From assembly GCF_001440405.1 (NCBI RefSeq), contig NZ_LLXX01000090.1:91904-155903 (forward strand): a stretch of 64,000 bases of DNA, read 5' to 3'. The DNA is from Bradyrhizobium valentinum (GTDB taxonomy: Bacteria > Pseudomonadota > Alphaproteobacteria > Rhizobiales > Xanthobacteraceae). Within the stretch, counting starts at the first letter, position 1; the number at the start of each line of letters is the position of its first letter. The notes beneath the pieces are model-generated. The model was given only the letters and a program-made list of their open reading frames with translations, made no database searches and was not told where the DNA came from. Both the position numbers and the translations under genes were made by a program. Positions 36,302-45,037 of this stretch are shown here, piece after piece.

Positions 36302-38737
36302 ATGAATGCATCAGTCCGCGACAGGCGGGCACAAAGCCCTTTCAATTCACCGATTGCCGGAATGACCACCGCAGAGACCTCGGCACCATCGTTCGATCCA
36401 TCGCATGCCGAATCCGGAGGGGGGATCCTGCGGAAGTGGGTGGCGCCGGTTGCCGTCGCGATCGCGCTGCTGTCGGCGTTTCTGACCTTCGTGGTCCTGA
36501 GCGGTCTGACGCCGATCGAGCCGACCCGCCACGTGGTCTATTCGTTCCTGCTGATCAATGCGGCGACCATCCTGCTGCTGGTCGCGATCATCATCCGCGA
36601 AGTCTGGCAGGTGATTCAGGCGCGGCGGCGTGGCCGGGCCGCGGCACGGCTGCACGTCCAGATCGTCAGCCTGTTCTCCGTCATTGCGGTGTTGCCGGCG
36701 GTTGTGGTTGCCATTGTCGCCAATGTCACCCTTGATCGTGGCCTCGACAGGCTGTTTTCCGGGCCGACGCGAGCGGCGATCGAGAACTCGCTGAACATTG
36801 CCCATGCCTATGTCAATGAGCACGCCTATCTCATCAATGGCGACATTCTGGGGATGGCCAACGATCTTTCCAATGCGCGGCCACTTTTCGACCAGGACCG
36901 GCAGTCGTTTTTCGAGTTGCTGACGAACAACGCGGCCTTGCGCAATTTGCCGGGCGCGATGTTGATCGACAAGGATCGCAAGGTTCTGGTGACGGCGCAA
37001 ACCGGCATCCAGCAGCAATTCGCGACGCCGCCGCAGGAGTTCCTCAGCAATGTCGGCGAAACCAAACCGGAGATCGCGGTATTCCCGGAAGAAAACTACG
37101 TCGCAGCGGTGATTCGCCTGCGCGGCTTCGCTGACACTTTTCTTTACGTTGCCCGGCTGCTCGACCCGCGGGTGGTCAGCCAGCTCAAGCAGACCCAGGC
37201 CAGCGTCGCTGAATACGCGCAGATCGAAGCCCGCCGGCTCGGCATTCAGGTCGCCTTCGCGCTGATGTTTGCAGTGATCGCGCTCACTATTCTGATGGCG
37301 TCCGTGCTGATCGGGTTGAATTTCGCCAACTGGCTGGTGGCGCCGATCCGAAATTTGATGAGCGCGGCCAATATCGTTTCGACCGGCGATTTGCATGTCC
37401 AGGTGCCGGTCCACAAATCCGAAGGCGACCTCGCGCATCTCGGCGAGACCTTCAACAAGATGACGGCCGAATTGCGCACCCAGCGCGACGAGCTGGTCAG
37501 CGCGTCGGACCTGATCGACAGCCGCCGCCGTTTCATCGAGGCGGTGTTGTCTTCGGCCAGCGCCGGCATCATCGGCGTCGACGCGTCGGGTAGCGTCGGC
37601 ATCCTGAACCGCTCGGCCGAGAAACTCATCGGCCATGCCGAATCCGAGACGCTGGACCATCCTCTTTCGGACGTGCTGCCCGAACTCGACGACATGATGA
37701 AGACCGCGCGTGAGGGCACGCAGCGCCTGGTGCAGGGCCAGATCACGATTACGCGCGACGGCCATGAGCGCAATCTGTCGGTCCGCGTCAGCGCCGAGCA
37801 GACCAGCCAGTCACGCGACAGCTACATCATCACGCTCGACGACATTACGGAGCTCGTCTCCGCGCAGCGCACCTCGGCGTGGGGCGACGTTGCGCGCCGC
37901 ATCGCCCACGAAATCAAGAACCCGCTGACGCCGATTCAGCTTTCGGCCGAACGTATCCGCCGCAAATTCGGCAAGGTCATCACCGAAGACAAGAACATCT
38001 TCGAACAATGTACCGACACCATCGTGCGACAGGTCGACGACATCAGGCGGATGGTTGACGAGTTTTCACGCTTTGCGCGGATGCCCAAGCCCGTCATGGA
38101 AGGCGAGGACGTCGCCGACACTGTGCGGCAGGCGGTCTTCCTGATGAAGGTCGGGCATCCCGATCTCGATATCGAGGCCGATATCAAGCAGGATCCGATG
38201 CGCGCCCAGTTCGACCGCCGGCTAATTTCGCAGGCGCTGACCAACATCATCAAGAACGCGACGGAGGCGATCGAGCAGGTGCCGCCGGAAGAACTCGGCA
38301 AGGGACGCATCGACGTCATTGCCGCGCGCGAAAACGACGACATCGTGATCGACGTGATCGACAACGGTATCGGCCTGCCGAAGGTGAGCCGTTCGCGGTT
38401 GCTGGAGCCCTACGTGACGACGCGCCAGAAGGGCACCGGGCTCGGGCTCGCCATCGTCGGCCGCGTGCTGGAAGACCATGGCGGCCGCATCGAACTCAAG
38501 GATGCTTCCGATTTTCGGCCCGGGCAGCGCGGCGCCTGGATGCGGCTGCGGTTCGCCGTATCAGGTCACGCGCCGAAGGTGGAAGTGAAACAGCCGAATT
38601 CGGACGCAAAACCACAGGTTGACGAAACAAAAGCGTCGTCAGGCGAAACCAATGAGGCGGCACCCGCGACCAAGATGAAACAAGAACCGAAGCCGCAACG
38701 GGCAACAGACAAGACAGGTGTAACCCATGGCCAGTGA
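36302..38737 (+). CDS. ntrY: Nitrogen-related sensor histidine kinase NtrY
   Basis: This 811-residue membrane kinase has hydrophobic segments near residues 45-70 (WVAPVAVAIALLSAFLTFVVL), 78-100, 120-145 (IVSLFSVIAVLPAVVVAIVANV) and 318-340. These are followed by a HAMP (NWLVAPIRNLMSAANIVSTGDLHV), a PAS (RRFIEAVLSSASAGIIGVDASGSVGILN), HisKA ([25 protein letters not shown]) and HATPase domains (GLPKVSRSRLLEPYVTTRQKGTGLGLAIV). The C-terminal 60 residues are a Lys/Gln/Thr-rich tail. It overlaps ntrX by 11 bp. NtrY/NtrX act in nitrogen, redox and envelope control in rhizobia. An internal ATG at 36362 is an alternative start. Confidence 0.96.
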   Translation: MNASVRDRRAQSPFNSPIAGMTTAETSAPSFDPSHAESGGGILRKWVAPVAVAIALLSAFLTFVVLSGLTPIEPTRHVVYSFLLINAATILLLVAIIIREVWQVIQARRRGRAAARLHVQIVSLFSVIAVLPAVVVAIVANVTLDRGLDRLFSGPTRAAIENSLNIAHAYVNEHAYLINGDILGMANDLSNARPLFDQDRQSFFELLTNNAALRNLPGAMLIDKDRKVLVTAQTGIQQQFATPPQEFLSNVGETKPEIAVFPEENYVAAVIRLRGFADTFLYVARLLDPRVVSQLKQTQASVAEYAQIEARRLGIQVAFALMFAVIALTILMASVLIGLNFANWLVAPIRNLMSAANIVSTGDLHVQVPVHKSEGDLAHLGETFNKMTAELRTQRDELVSASDLIDSRRRFIEAVLSSASAGIIGVDASGSVGILNRSAEKLIGHAESETLDHPLSDVLPELDDMMKTAREGTQRLVQGQITITRDGHERNLSVRVSAEQTSQSRDSYIITLDDITELVSAQRTSAWGDVARRIAHEIKNPLTPIQLSAERIRRKFGKVITEDKNIFEQCTDTIVRQVDDIRRMVDEFSRFARMPKPVMEGEDVADTVRQAVFLMKVGHPDLDIEADIKQDPMRAQFDRRLISQALTNIIKNATEAIEQVPPEELGKGRIDVIAARENDDIVIDVIDNGIGLPKVSRSRLLEPYVTTRQKGTGLGLAIVGRVLEDHGGRIELKDASDFRPGQRGAWMRLRFAVSGHAPKVEVKQPNSDAKPQVDETKASSGETNEAAPATKMKQEPKPQRATDKTGVTHGQ

Positions 38738-40097
38738 CATTCTGATTGTCGACGACGAAGCCGATATTCGCGACCTCGTTGCGGGCATCCTGGAGGACGA
38801 AGGTTTCAATACCCGTACCGCGCGCGACAGCGATTCGGCGCTGGCCGAGATCTCCAACCGCCGCCCACATCTGGTGTTTCTCGACATCTGGTTGCAGGGC
38901 TCCAAGCTCGACGGCCTGCAATTACTGGAGCAGATCAAGAAGGATCACGCCGACGTTCCCGTGGTGATGATATCCGGCCACGGCAACATCGAAACCGCGG
39001 TGGCTGCGATCAAGCGCGGCGCCTATGACTTCATCGAAAAGCCGTTCAAGTCCGACCGGCTGATCCTGGTGGCGACGCGGGCGCTCGAGACCTCGCGGCT
39101 CAAGCGCGAGGTGAAGGAACTCAAGCAACTGGCTCCTACCGCCAGCATTCTCACCGGGCGTTCCGCCTGCATGAACCAGTTGCGCCAGACCATCGACCGC
39201 GCGGCCAAGGCCAACAGCCGCATCCTGATCGTCGGCCCCTCCGGTTCAGGCAAGGAACTGGCCGCGCGTATGCTGCACAATGCATCGAGCCGTGCAGAAG
39301 GCCCGTTCGTCGTCATCAACGCCGCGGCGATCACGCCGGAGCGGATGGAAGTCGAATTGTTCGGTATCGAACAGACCAACGGCGAACAGCCGCGCAAGCC
39401 GGGCGCGCTGGAAGAGGCGCACGGCGGCACGCTGTTTATCGATGAAATCGCCGACATGCCGCGCGAGACCCAGAACAAGATCCTGCGTGTGCTGGTCGAT
39501 CAGACCTTTCAGCGTTCGGGCGGCACCGCCAAGATTCACGTCGATGTCCGCATCATCTCCTCGACCGCGCGCAACCTGGAGGAAGAGATTTCGGAAGGGC
39601 GGTTCCGTGAGGATCTCTACCACCGGCTGTCGGTGGTACCGATCCGGGTACCGCCGTTGTCGGAACGCCGCGAGGACATCCCCGAACTGATCGACTATTT
39701 CATGGATCAGATATCGGCGGCGACGGGCTTGCCGAAGCGGCAGATCGGCCAGGATGCGATGGCCGTGTTGCAGTCGCATGTCTGGCCCGGCAACGTCCGC
39801 CAGCTCCGCAACAATGTCGAGCGCGTCATGATTCTCGCCGGCGGCGGTCCTGAAGCGATCATCACCGCCGACATGCTGCCGCAGGACGTGGGCTCGATGG
39901 TGCCGGCGATGCCGACCAGCAACAATGGCGAGCATATCATGGGGCTGCCGCTGCGCGAGGCGCGGGAAGTGTTCGAGCGTGACTACCTGATCGCACAGAT
40001 CAGCCGGTTCTCGGGCAACATTTCGCGCACCGCCGAATTCGTCGGCATGGAGCGTTCGGCGCTACACCGCAAGCTCAAGGCGCTCGGGGTTGGCTGA
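38727..40097 (+). CDS. ntrX: Response regulator NtrX
   Basis: This 456-residue protein has an N-terminal receiver (DILIVDDEADIRDLVAGILED, Asp in VFLDIWLQGSKLDGLQLLEQIK), an AAA+ domain (VGPSGSGKELAARML, GGTLFIDEIADMPRETQNKILR) and a C-terminal Fis-like helix-turn-helix (ISRFSGNISRTAEFVGMERSALHRKLKAL). At the place where sigma-54 activators carry GAFTGA (about residues 210-228) it has FGIEQTNGEQPRKPGALEE instead, so it probably does not contact sigma-54 in the usual way. Its ATG lies inside the end of ntrY. It is likely a direct regulator of sigma-70-type promoters. Confidence 0.96.
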   Translation: MASDILIVDDEADIRDLVAGILEDEGFNTRTARDSDSALAEISNRRPHLVFLDIWLQGSKLDGLQLLEQIKKDHADVPVVMISGHGNIETAVAAIKRGAYDFIEKPFKSDRLILVATRALETSRLKREVKELKQLAPTASILTGRSACMNQLRQTIDRAAKANSRILIVGPSGSGKELAARMLHNASSRAEGPFVVINAAAITPERMEVELFGIEQTNGEQPRKPGALEEAHGGTLFIDEIADMPRETQNKILRVLVDQTFQRSGGTAKIHVDVRIISSTARNLEEEISEGRFREDLYHRLSVVPIRVPPLSERREDIPELIDYFMDQISAATGLPKRQIGQDAMAVLQSHVWPGNVRQLRNNVERVMILAGGGPEAIITADMLPQDVGSMVPAMPTSNNGEHIMGLPLREAREVFERDYLIAQISRFSGNISRTAEFVGMERSALHRKLKALGVG

Positions 40098-40406
40098 CGC
40101 CTACGTGAATCGATTGTTCGATACTTGCCGAAATCCGCTGGTCACTCGCTTCCTTTGAGCCGATCCATGCACTTGCTTTGGAATATTTATCTCTTTCGGC
40201 GCTTTTACGGAGAATGGCCACTGGGTTCCGGCTAGGCCAGGCCCGAACCGGCTTGCCTAAAAACCGCGCGTACCCTCTAATCGTAAATCGTACGGCCGAG
40301 CCGACCGGAGGGGGATCTCAGGGGAAGCCGGCGAGTCGGGGCAGGCTCCGTGAGAGAGCAACAACCGGCTTAACAAAAAGAAGCACGAGACGGCGGGACA
40401 AAAACA
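40098..40406. other. ntrX-hfq intergenic region
   Basis: About 310 bp with no supported gene. It should hold the hfq promoter; I could not pick a clear -35/-10 pair. No hairpin terminator with a T tract is evident after ntrX. Confidence 0.4.
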
Positions 40407-40655
40407 ATGGCGGCAGACCGCGCACAAAACCTACAAGACACCTTCCTAAATCACGTTCGTAAAACAAAAACGCCACTAACGATCTTTCTGGTCAACGGAG
40501 TAAAGCTGCAGGGAATTGTCACCTGGTTTGACAACTTCTGCTTGTTGCTCCGGCGCGACGGTCATTCACAGCTTGTTTACAAGCATGCGATCTCGACCAT
40601 CATGCCGGGAGCCCCCATTCAGTTGTTCGAAGGCGGCGAGGATGCTCCGGCTTGA
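40407..40655 (+). CDS. hfq: RNA chaperone Hfq
   Basis: This 82-residue hexameric Sm-like protein pairs small RNAs with mRNAs. The Sm1 motif ([41 protein letters not shown]) and Sm2 motif ([14 protein letters not shown]) are complete, and the KH-type ending YKHAIS is canonical. The distal A-rich-RNA face residues (F-L-V-N-G, L-Q-G) are conserved. The C-terminal tail after the core is short ([15 protein letters not shown]), as in other alphaproteobacteria. Ribosome site GGGAC is seven bases upstream. It lies between ntrX and hflX, the usual order here. Confidence 0.98.
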   Translation: MAADRAQNLQDTFLNHVRKTKTPLTIFLVNGVKLQGIVTWFDNFCLLLRRDGHSQLVYKHAISTIMPGAPIQLFEGGEDAPA

Positions 40656-40755
40656 GAGTGAACTGATTGGAACCCCGCGACCGTGAAGGGAGCGCCGACC
40701 GTCCGCGGTCGGCGGGGGCTAAACAAACCGGGCGGGTGATCGTCATCGGCCCAAT

Positions 40756-42045
40756 TTGCGAATGCGCCGCGGCGATGCCGATGCGCAGGCGAATGATGTC
40801 GTGCGCGATTCCGAGGCCCGGCTCGAGGAAGCAACAGGCTTGGCGCGGGCCATCGACCTCACGATATCAGACGCGTTGATTGCGCCCATCAGCCAGATCA
40901 GGCCCGCTACCTATCTCGGCAAGGGCAAGGTCGAGGAGATCACGGGGCTCATTGCAGGTCATGATATCGAACTGGTGGTGATGGATTGTGCGCTGTCGCC
41001 GATCCAGCAACGCAATCTCGAGAAGGCCTGGAACACCAAGGTGCTCGACCGCACCGGGCTGATCCTGGAAATCTTCGGCCGCCGCGCCAAGACCAAGGAA
41101 GGCGCGCTGCAGGTCGAGCTCGCACATCTGAACTATCAACGCAGCCGGCTGGTTCGGTCGTGGACCCATCTGGAGCGCCAGCGCGGCGGTTTCGGATTCA
41201 TGGGCGGCCCCGGCGAGACCCAGATCGAAGCCGACCGTCGCCTGATCGGCGATCGCATCACGCGGCTGGAAAACGAACTGAAGAAGGTGCAGGCAACGCG
41301 GCGACTGCATCGCGCCGGCCGGCAGCGGGTGCCGTATCGCGTGGTCGCGCTGGTCGGCTACACCAACGCCGGCAAGTCGACGCTGTTCAACCGGCTCACG
41401 CGCGCCGACGTGCAGGCGGCCGACATGCTGTTCGCGACGCTCGACCCGACCCTGCGTGCGCTGAGCCTGCCGCATGGCGGCAAGGCGATGCTGTCGGACA
41501 CCGTCGGATTCATTTCCAACCTGCCGACGCAACTCGTCGCTGCGTTTCGCGCGACGCTGGAAGAAGTGCTGGAGGCCGATATCATTCTCCACGTCCGCGA
41601 CATCTCGCATGAGGACGCGGAGGCGCAGGAGCGTGACGTCGATGCCGTGCTGCGTCAGCTCGGCATCGATCCCGACTCTGGGGCGCGCATCCTCGAAGTC
41701 TGGAACAAGATCGATCGCTTCGATCTCGAGGAGCGGGAGAACCTGCGCAACATCGCGTCTCGCCGTCCGGCGGATCGGCCGTGCTTCCTGGTCTCGGCCG
41801 AAACCGGGGAGGGGGTCAACGAGCTACTGACCGCCATCGAAGATCGGCTGGCGGCAACGCGTACCACGCTCGATCTGTCGGTCGATGCTTCCGATGGCGC
41901 CGGCATCAGTTGGCTGCATCGCAATGCCGAGGTGCTCAACAAGGAGTTGCATGACGGGCGCTTCGACATGACCGTGCGTGTCGACGAGACCAAGCGCGAC
42001 ATCGTGGTGTCCAGGTTCGATGCCGTGCCGCATTCCGCCCCATAG
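40756..42045 (+). CDS. hflX: GTPase HflX (possible 5' frameshift)
   Basis: This protein of about 429 residues is a ribosome-associated GTPase. The N-terminal HflX domain (PATYLGKGKVEEI, VVMDCALSPIQQRNLEKAW, VLDRTGLILEIFGRRAKTKEGALQVELAHLNYQRSRLVRSWTHLERQ), the glycine-rich segment GGFGFMGGPGETQIEADRR, and the G domain (G1 VGYTNAGKSTLFN, G3 DTVGFI, G4 NKID) are intact. The frame begins with TTG CGA ATG and has no good ribosome site. Just upstream, another frame from a TTG at 40667 encodes a peptide ending TGRVIVIGP, which looks like the true HflX N-terminus; a missing base near 40751-40757 would join the two. A real frameshift, a sequencing error, or a short start are all possible. Confidence 0.85.
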   Translation: MRMRRGDADAQANDVVRDSEARLEEATGLARAIDLTISDALIAPISQIRPATYLGKGKVEEITGLIAGHDIELVVMDCALSPIQQRNLEKAWNTKVLDRTGLILEIFGRRAKTKEGALQVELAHLNYQRSRLVRSWTHLERQRGGFGFMGGPGETQIEADRRLIGDRITRLENELKKVQATRRLHRAGRQRVPYRVVALVGYTNAGKSTLFNRLTRADVQAADMLFATLDPTLRALSLPHGGKAMLSDTVGFISNLPTQLVAAFRATLEEVLEADIILHVRDISHEDAEAQERDVDAVLRQLGIDPDSGARILEVWNKIDRFDLEERENLRNIASRRPADRPCFLVSAETGEGVNELLTAIEDRLAATRTTLDLSVDASDGAGISWLHRNAEVLNKELHDGRFDMTVRVDETKRDIVVSRFDAVPHSAP

Positions 42046-42056
42046 CAGGTGCCGCC

Positions 42057-42149
42057 CCCCGCGAAAGCGGGGACCCAGAGCCGCCGGCAGTGATTTTGCG
42101 AGCGGTATTGGCCGCGTGCCTAATCGCGAGATTCCGCGGTATGGGTCCC
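42057..42149. repeat. Palindromic repeat between hflX and mazG
   Basis: A small hairpin CCCCGC-GAAA-GCGGGG (42057-42072) lies just after the hflX stop, and the inverted pair GGGACCCA (42070-42077) / TGGGTCCC (42142-42149) spans the gap. The right part runs into the 3' end of the convergent mazG gene. The arms share the GGGACCCA core with the element at 43865-43986. Confidence 0.65.
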
Positions 42150-43001
42150 GGCTCGCGCTTCGCTTGGTCGGGACGACGACTGGGGTTGCCCTGCACCCTT
42201 GGCCTCATTCCATAGTGCGTCCATCTCTTCCAGTGTCGCGTCCTCGAGTGAACGTCCTTTTGCCGAGAGCGCCCGCTCGATATAGGCGAAGCGCCGCTCG
42301 AACTTGGCGTTGGTGCCGCGCAAGGCGGCTTCCGGATCGGCGCCGACGTGGCGGGCCAGGTTAACCAGCGCGAACAGGAGGTCGCCGGTTTCTTCAGCGA
42401 GTTCGTCGGCATTGTTGCCGTCGAGTGCCGCTTCGATTTCATCGGCCTCTTCGCGGATCTTGCTCAGCACCGCACGCGGGTCGTTCCAGTCGAAGCCGAC
42501 GGTTGACGCCTTGCGCTGCAGTTCCATCGCGCGCGTCAAGGCGGGCTGGCCGGCCTTGACGGTTGCAAGCAGGGATTTGTGGGTCGTCTCTTCCGGTGGC
42601 CGCCGCGCCGCGCGCTCGGCCTTTTCCTCGGCCTTGATGCGCTCCCAGGCGCTCTTGACGCCGGCGGCGGCGATATTGCCGTCCTTGTCGGCGAACACAT
42701 GCGGATGACGGCGTATCAACTTCCTTGTGATCGCCTCGACCACGTCACCGAAGGCAAACGCGTTCTGCTCCTCCGCCATGCGGGCGTGATAGACGACCTG
42801 CAGCAGGAGATCGCCCAGTTCCTCGCGGAGGTCATCGAAATCGCCGCGTGTGATTGCGTCGGCTACCTCATAGGCCTCCTCGATGGTGTAGGGCGCGATT
42901 GTCGCAAAGTTCTGTTCGAGGTCCCACGGGCAACCCGTGACAGGAGTGCGCAGCGCCGCCATGATTTCGAGCAGCCGTGAGATATCGCGGGAAGGTGTCA
43001 T
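42120..43001 (-). CDS. mazG: Nucleoside triphosphate pyrophosphohydrolase MazG
   Basis: This protein of about 293 residues has two MazG domains. The first is at 1-120 (LRTPVTGCPWDLEQNFATIAPYTIEEAYEVADAI, LREELGDLLLQVVYHARMAEE) and the second at 155-260 (VGFDWNDPRAVLSKIREEADEIEAAL, ELAEETGDLLFALVNLARHVGADPEAALRGTNAKFERRF). The E-E-x-x-E ... E-E-x-x-D metal sites are intact. It hydrolyses NTPs to NMP and PPi and limits ppGpp or mutagenic nucleotides. The last 20 residues (SSRPSEARAGTHTAESRD) come from the intergenic repeat and are unrelated to the family. The start at 43001 is at the first residue of the conserved N-terminus. Confidence 0.93.
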   Translation of the reverse strand: MTPSRDISRLLEIMAALRTPVTGCPWDLEQNFATIAPYTIEEAYEVADAITRGDFDDLREELGDLLLQVVYHARMAEEQNAFAFGDVVEAITRKLIRRHPHVFADKDGNIAAAGVKSAWERIKAEEKAERAARRPPEETTHKSLLATVKAGQPALTRAMELQRKASTVGFDWNDPRAVLSKIREEADEIEAALDGNNADELAEETGDLLFALVNLARHVGADPEAALRGTNAKFERRFAYIERALSAKGRSLEDATLEEMDALWNEAKGAGQPQSSSRPSEARAGTHTAESRD

Positions 43002-43130
43002 GGGAGTTCCGTCGCCAGGGAGGACGAGAGCTTTATGCCGGAAGCGGCGGGCCGATCCCAGCGGAACGCGCCGAAATCGCGATAATTTCCACCGATTGGC
43101 CTTGAGGCCCGGGAATGCTATTGGCCCCCT

Positions 43131-43844
43131 ATGAGCGACCAATCATCGTCCGAAACCGCGCTGGTGCTGTTCTCCGGCGGACAGGATTCCACCACCTGCC
43201 TGGCCTGGGCCTTGCGGCGCTTTGCGCGCGTGGAAATGCTCGGCTTCAGCTACGGCCAGCGCCACGCCATCGAGCTTGAATGCCGCGACCGGCTGCTCTC
43301 GGGCATCAAATCGCTGCGGCCCGATTGGGCGGCAAAGCTCGGCGAAAGCCATACGCTGGAGATTCCGACGCTGTCAGAGATTTCCGACACCGCGCTGACG
43401 CGCGATGTCGCCATTGCCATGGGCGAGGACGGTCTGCCCAATACCTTCGTGCCCGGCCGCAACCTGGTGTTTCTCACCTTCGCGGCGGCGCTGGCGTACC
43501 GGCGCGGCATCCGCCACATCATCGGCGGTATGTGCGAGACGGACTATTCCGGCTATCCGGATTGCCGCAACGAGACCATCAAGGCCCTGCAGTCCGCGCT
43601 CAATCTCGGTATGGCGAAGAACTTTGAGCTGCATACGCCGCTGATGTGGCTCGACAAGGCATCGACCTGGAAGCTCGCCCATGAGCTCGGCGGGGCAGGG
43701 CTGGTCGATCTGATCCGCGAGCATTCCCACACCTGTTATCTCGGCGAGCGCGGCGCGCAGCACGATTGGGGCTATGGCTGCGGCGAATGCCCGGCCTGCG
43801 CATTGCGGGCGAAGGGTTGGCGGGAATATGCGGAGCGAGCCTGA
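43131..43844 (+). CDS. queC: 7-cyano-7-deazaguanine synthase QueC
   Basis: This 237-residue enzyme converts 7-carboxy-7-deazaguanine to preQ0 with ATP and ammonia, for queuosine in tRNA. The PP-loop is [27 protein letters not shown] [24 protein letters not shown] is typical, and the zinc-binding cysteines are in [29 protein letters not shown]. The length is normal. The gene is divergent from mazG (130 bp between the chosen starts) and convergent with the nitrile hydratase operon, from which it is separated by a strong hairpin repeat. No other queuosine genes are in the window. Confidence 0.96.
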   Translation: MSDQSSSETALVLFSGGQDSTTCLAWALRRFARVEMLGFSYGQRHAIELECRDRLLSGIKSLRPDWAAKLGESHTLEIPTLSEISDTALTRDVAIAMGEDGLPNTFVPGRNLVFLTFAAALAYRRGIRHIIGGMCETDYSGYPDCRNETIKALQSALNLGMAKNFELHTPLMWLDKASTWKLAHELGGAGLVDLIREHSHTCYLGERGAQHDWGYGCGECPACALRAKGWREYAERA

Positions 43845-43864
43845 ATCAAAAAAGCTCTCTTCAC

Positions 43865-43986
43865 GTCGTCCCTGCGAACGCAGGGACCCATACGCCGCGG
43901 CCCAAGTTGTTCGAAAAATTCGTAGCCGGCTTTGCTTCAATCAATCGACGCCGGTGGTTATGGGTCCCTGCGTCCGCAGGGACGAC
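43865..43986. repeat. Palindromic repeat with 28-bp arms between convergent genes
   Basis: The left arm starts GTCGTCCCTGCGAACGCAGG and ends GGACCCATA (43865-43892). The right arm (43959-43986) is its reverse complement with one mismatch. The right half overlaps the end of the intergenic gap before the nitrile hydratase accessory gene stop at 43995. It could act as a two-way terminator. Confidence 0.8.
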
Positions 43987-43994
43987 GAACCATC

Positions 43995-44378
43995 CTAGCC
44001 GAAATCTTCCGACCTCAACTCGATCGGCGCGCCGTGCGGCGTGCGGTCGGCGGCATGGTCCCAGGCATCGCGGTAGCGATGCAGGAGATCCGACGTCGCG
44101 ACGCCCTTGGCGGCGACGAGTGTTTCCAGCGTGGCGAGCCAGTGCCGATAATAGGTCTCGCCGGTGTCGGGGTCGCCTTCGGCCTGCGCGCGCTTGATTT
44201 GCGCGCCCAGCGTCTCCGCCCATTCCTTCCACGTAAAGATGCCGGCCTCGTGCAGCGCCAGCGCCATGGCGAACACGCGCGCCTCCCATGGCTCGCGAAA
44301 CACCGGGCCGTCCTCGTCGCGGGGCACGCCGGGGACGGCGACCGCTGCTTGCACGGCCTGCTGTGGAGTCAAACTCAT
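43995..44378 (-). CDS. Nitrile hydratase accessory (activator) protein
   Basis: This protein of about 127 residues is homologous to the nitrile hydratase beta-subunit N-terminal fold: PRDEDGPVFREPWEARVFAMALALHEAGIFTWKEWAETLGAQIKRAQ, then GETYYRHWLATLETLVAAKGVA. Such proteins (P14K/NhlE-type) chaperone cobalt insertion into the alpha subunit by subunit exchange. Its ATG overlaps the stop of the beta-subunit gene (ATGA). Gene order is alpha, beta, accessory, typical of cobalt-type enzymes. The start at 44378 is fixed by the overlap and by the conserved beginning MSLTPQQAV. Confidence 0.9.
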   Translation of the reverse strand: MSLTPQQAVQAAVAVPGVPRDEDGPVFREPWEARVFAMALALHEAGIFTWKEWAETLGAQIKRAQAEGDPDTGETYYRHWLATLETLVAAKGVATSDLLHRYRDAWDHAADRTPHGAPIELRSEDFG

Positions 44379-45037
44379 GACGCGCGCTCCAGATAGGATT
44401 CCCAGGCGTCGACGGAGACGCTGAGCGTCGGGTCGGCGTCCTTGCCCCATAATTCCGGCCCGTCGAACCGCACCGTATAGAGCCATTGCGGGTCTTCGCC
44501 TTTGCCGAGCGAGTTGGTGTCGGGAAAGACGTGGCAGCCGTGATTGTGCTCGATGGTGCCGAGATGGCCACGGACATATTGCGGTAGCCGTGTATGCGTT
44601 ACCGGGTGGATGTCCTTCATCCGCACGGCTTCGCCGATCGCAAACATCGCGGGCGCTTTTGCCTCGCGCTCGGTCGGGCCGCCGCGCCGGATCGCCGGCG
44701 TGACTTCAGTCGGGGCAATCGCCTTGATGCCAGGCTTGGGTGGGGACAGCACCTTGCCGCTCTCGATTTCCTCGCGCGTCACCAGTCCGCGCTCAATCAT
44801 CAAGGTTTCCAGCCCGGCCAGCCAAATCTGGAAATAGCTCTTGCTGAGGTAATCCTCGGGCGGTCGGTTCTCGCGCGCAAACCGCGACATATCGATGTTC
44901 CAGCCGCCCGGGCGCGCCATCGCGACCGTCAGCGCAAAGGCGCGGCGCTCCCAGTCTTCGTGAAACACCGGTTCGTTCGGCTCTGCTACAACGGGGCCAA
45001 AGCCCTTGGCGCCGCCCATGTCATGCGCGCCGTCCAT
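44375..45037 (-). CDS. nthB: Nitrile hydratase subunit beta
   Basis: This 220-residue subunit starts [16 protein letters not shown], the hallmark beginning of the beta chain. The N-terminal half (PVFHEDWERRAFALTVAMARPGGWNID) is shared with the accessory protein. The C-terminal SH3-like barrel (FAIGEAVRMKDIHPVTHTRLPQYVRGHLGTIEHNHG, PQWLYTVRFDGPELWG) caps the active site. The conserved Arg residues of HTRLPQYVRGH contact the modified cysteines of the alpha chain. The ATG overlaps the alpha-subunit stop by 4 bp. It hydrates nitriles to amides with the alpha subunit; the natural substrate is unknown. Confidence 0.95.
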   Translation of the reverse strand: MDGAHDMGGAKGFGPVVAEPNEPVFHEDWERRAFALTVAMARPGGWNIDMSRFARENRPPEDYLSKSYFQIWLAGLETLMIERGLVTREEIESGKVLSPPKPGIKAIAPTEVTPAIRRGGPTEREAKAPAMFAIGEAVRMKDIHPVTHTRLPQYVRGHLGTIEHNHGCHVFPDTNSLGKGEDPQWLYTVRFDGPELWGKDADPTLSVSVDAWESYLERAS

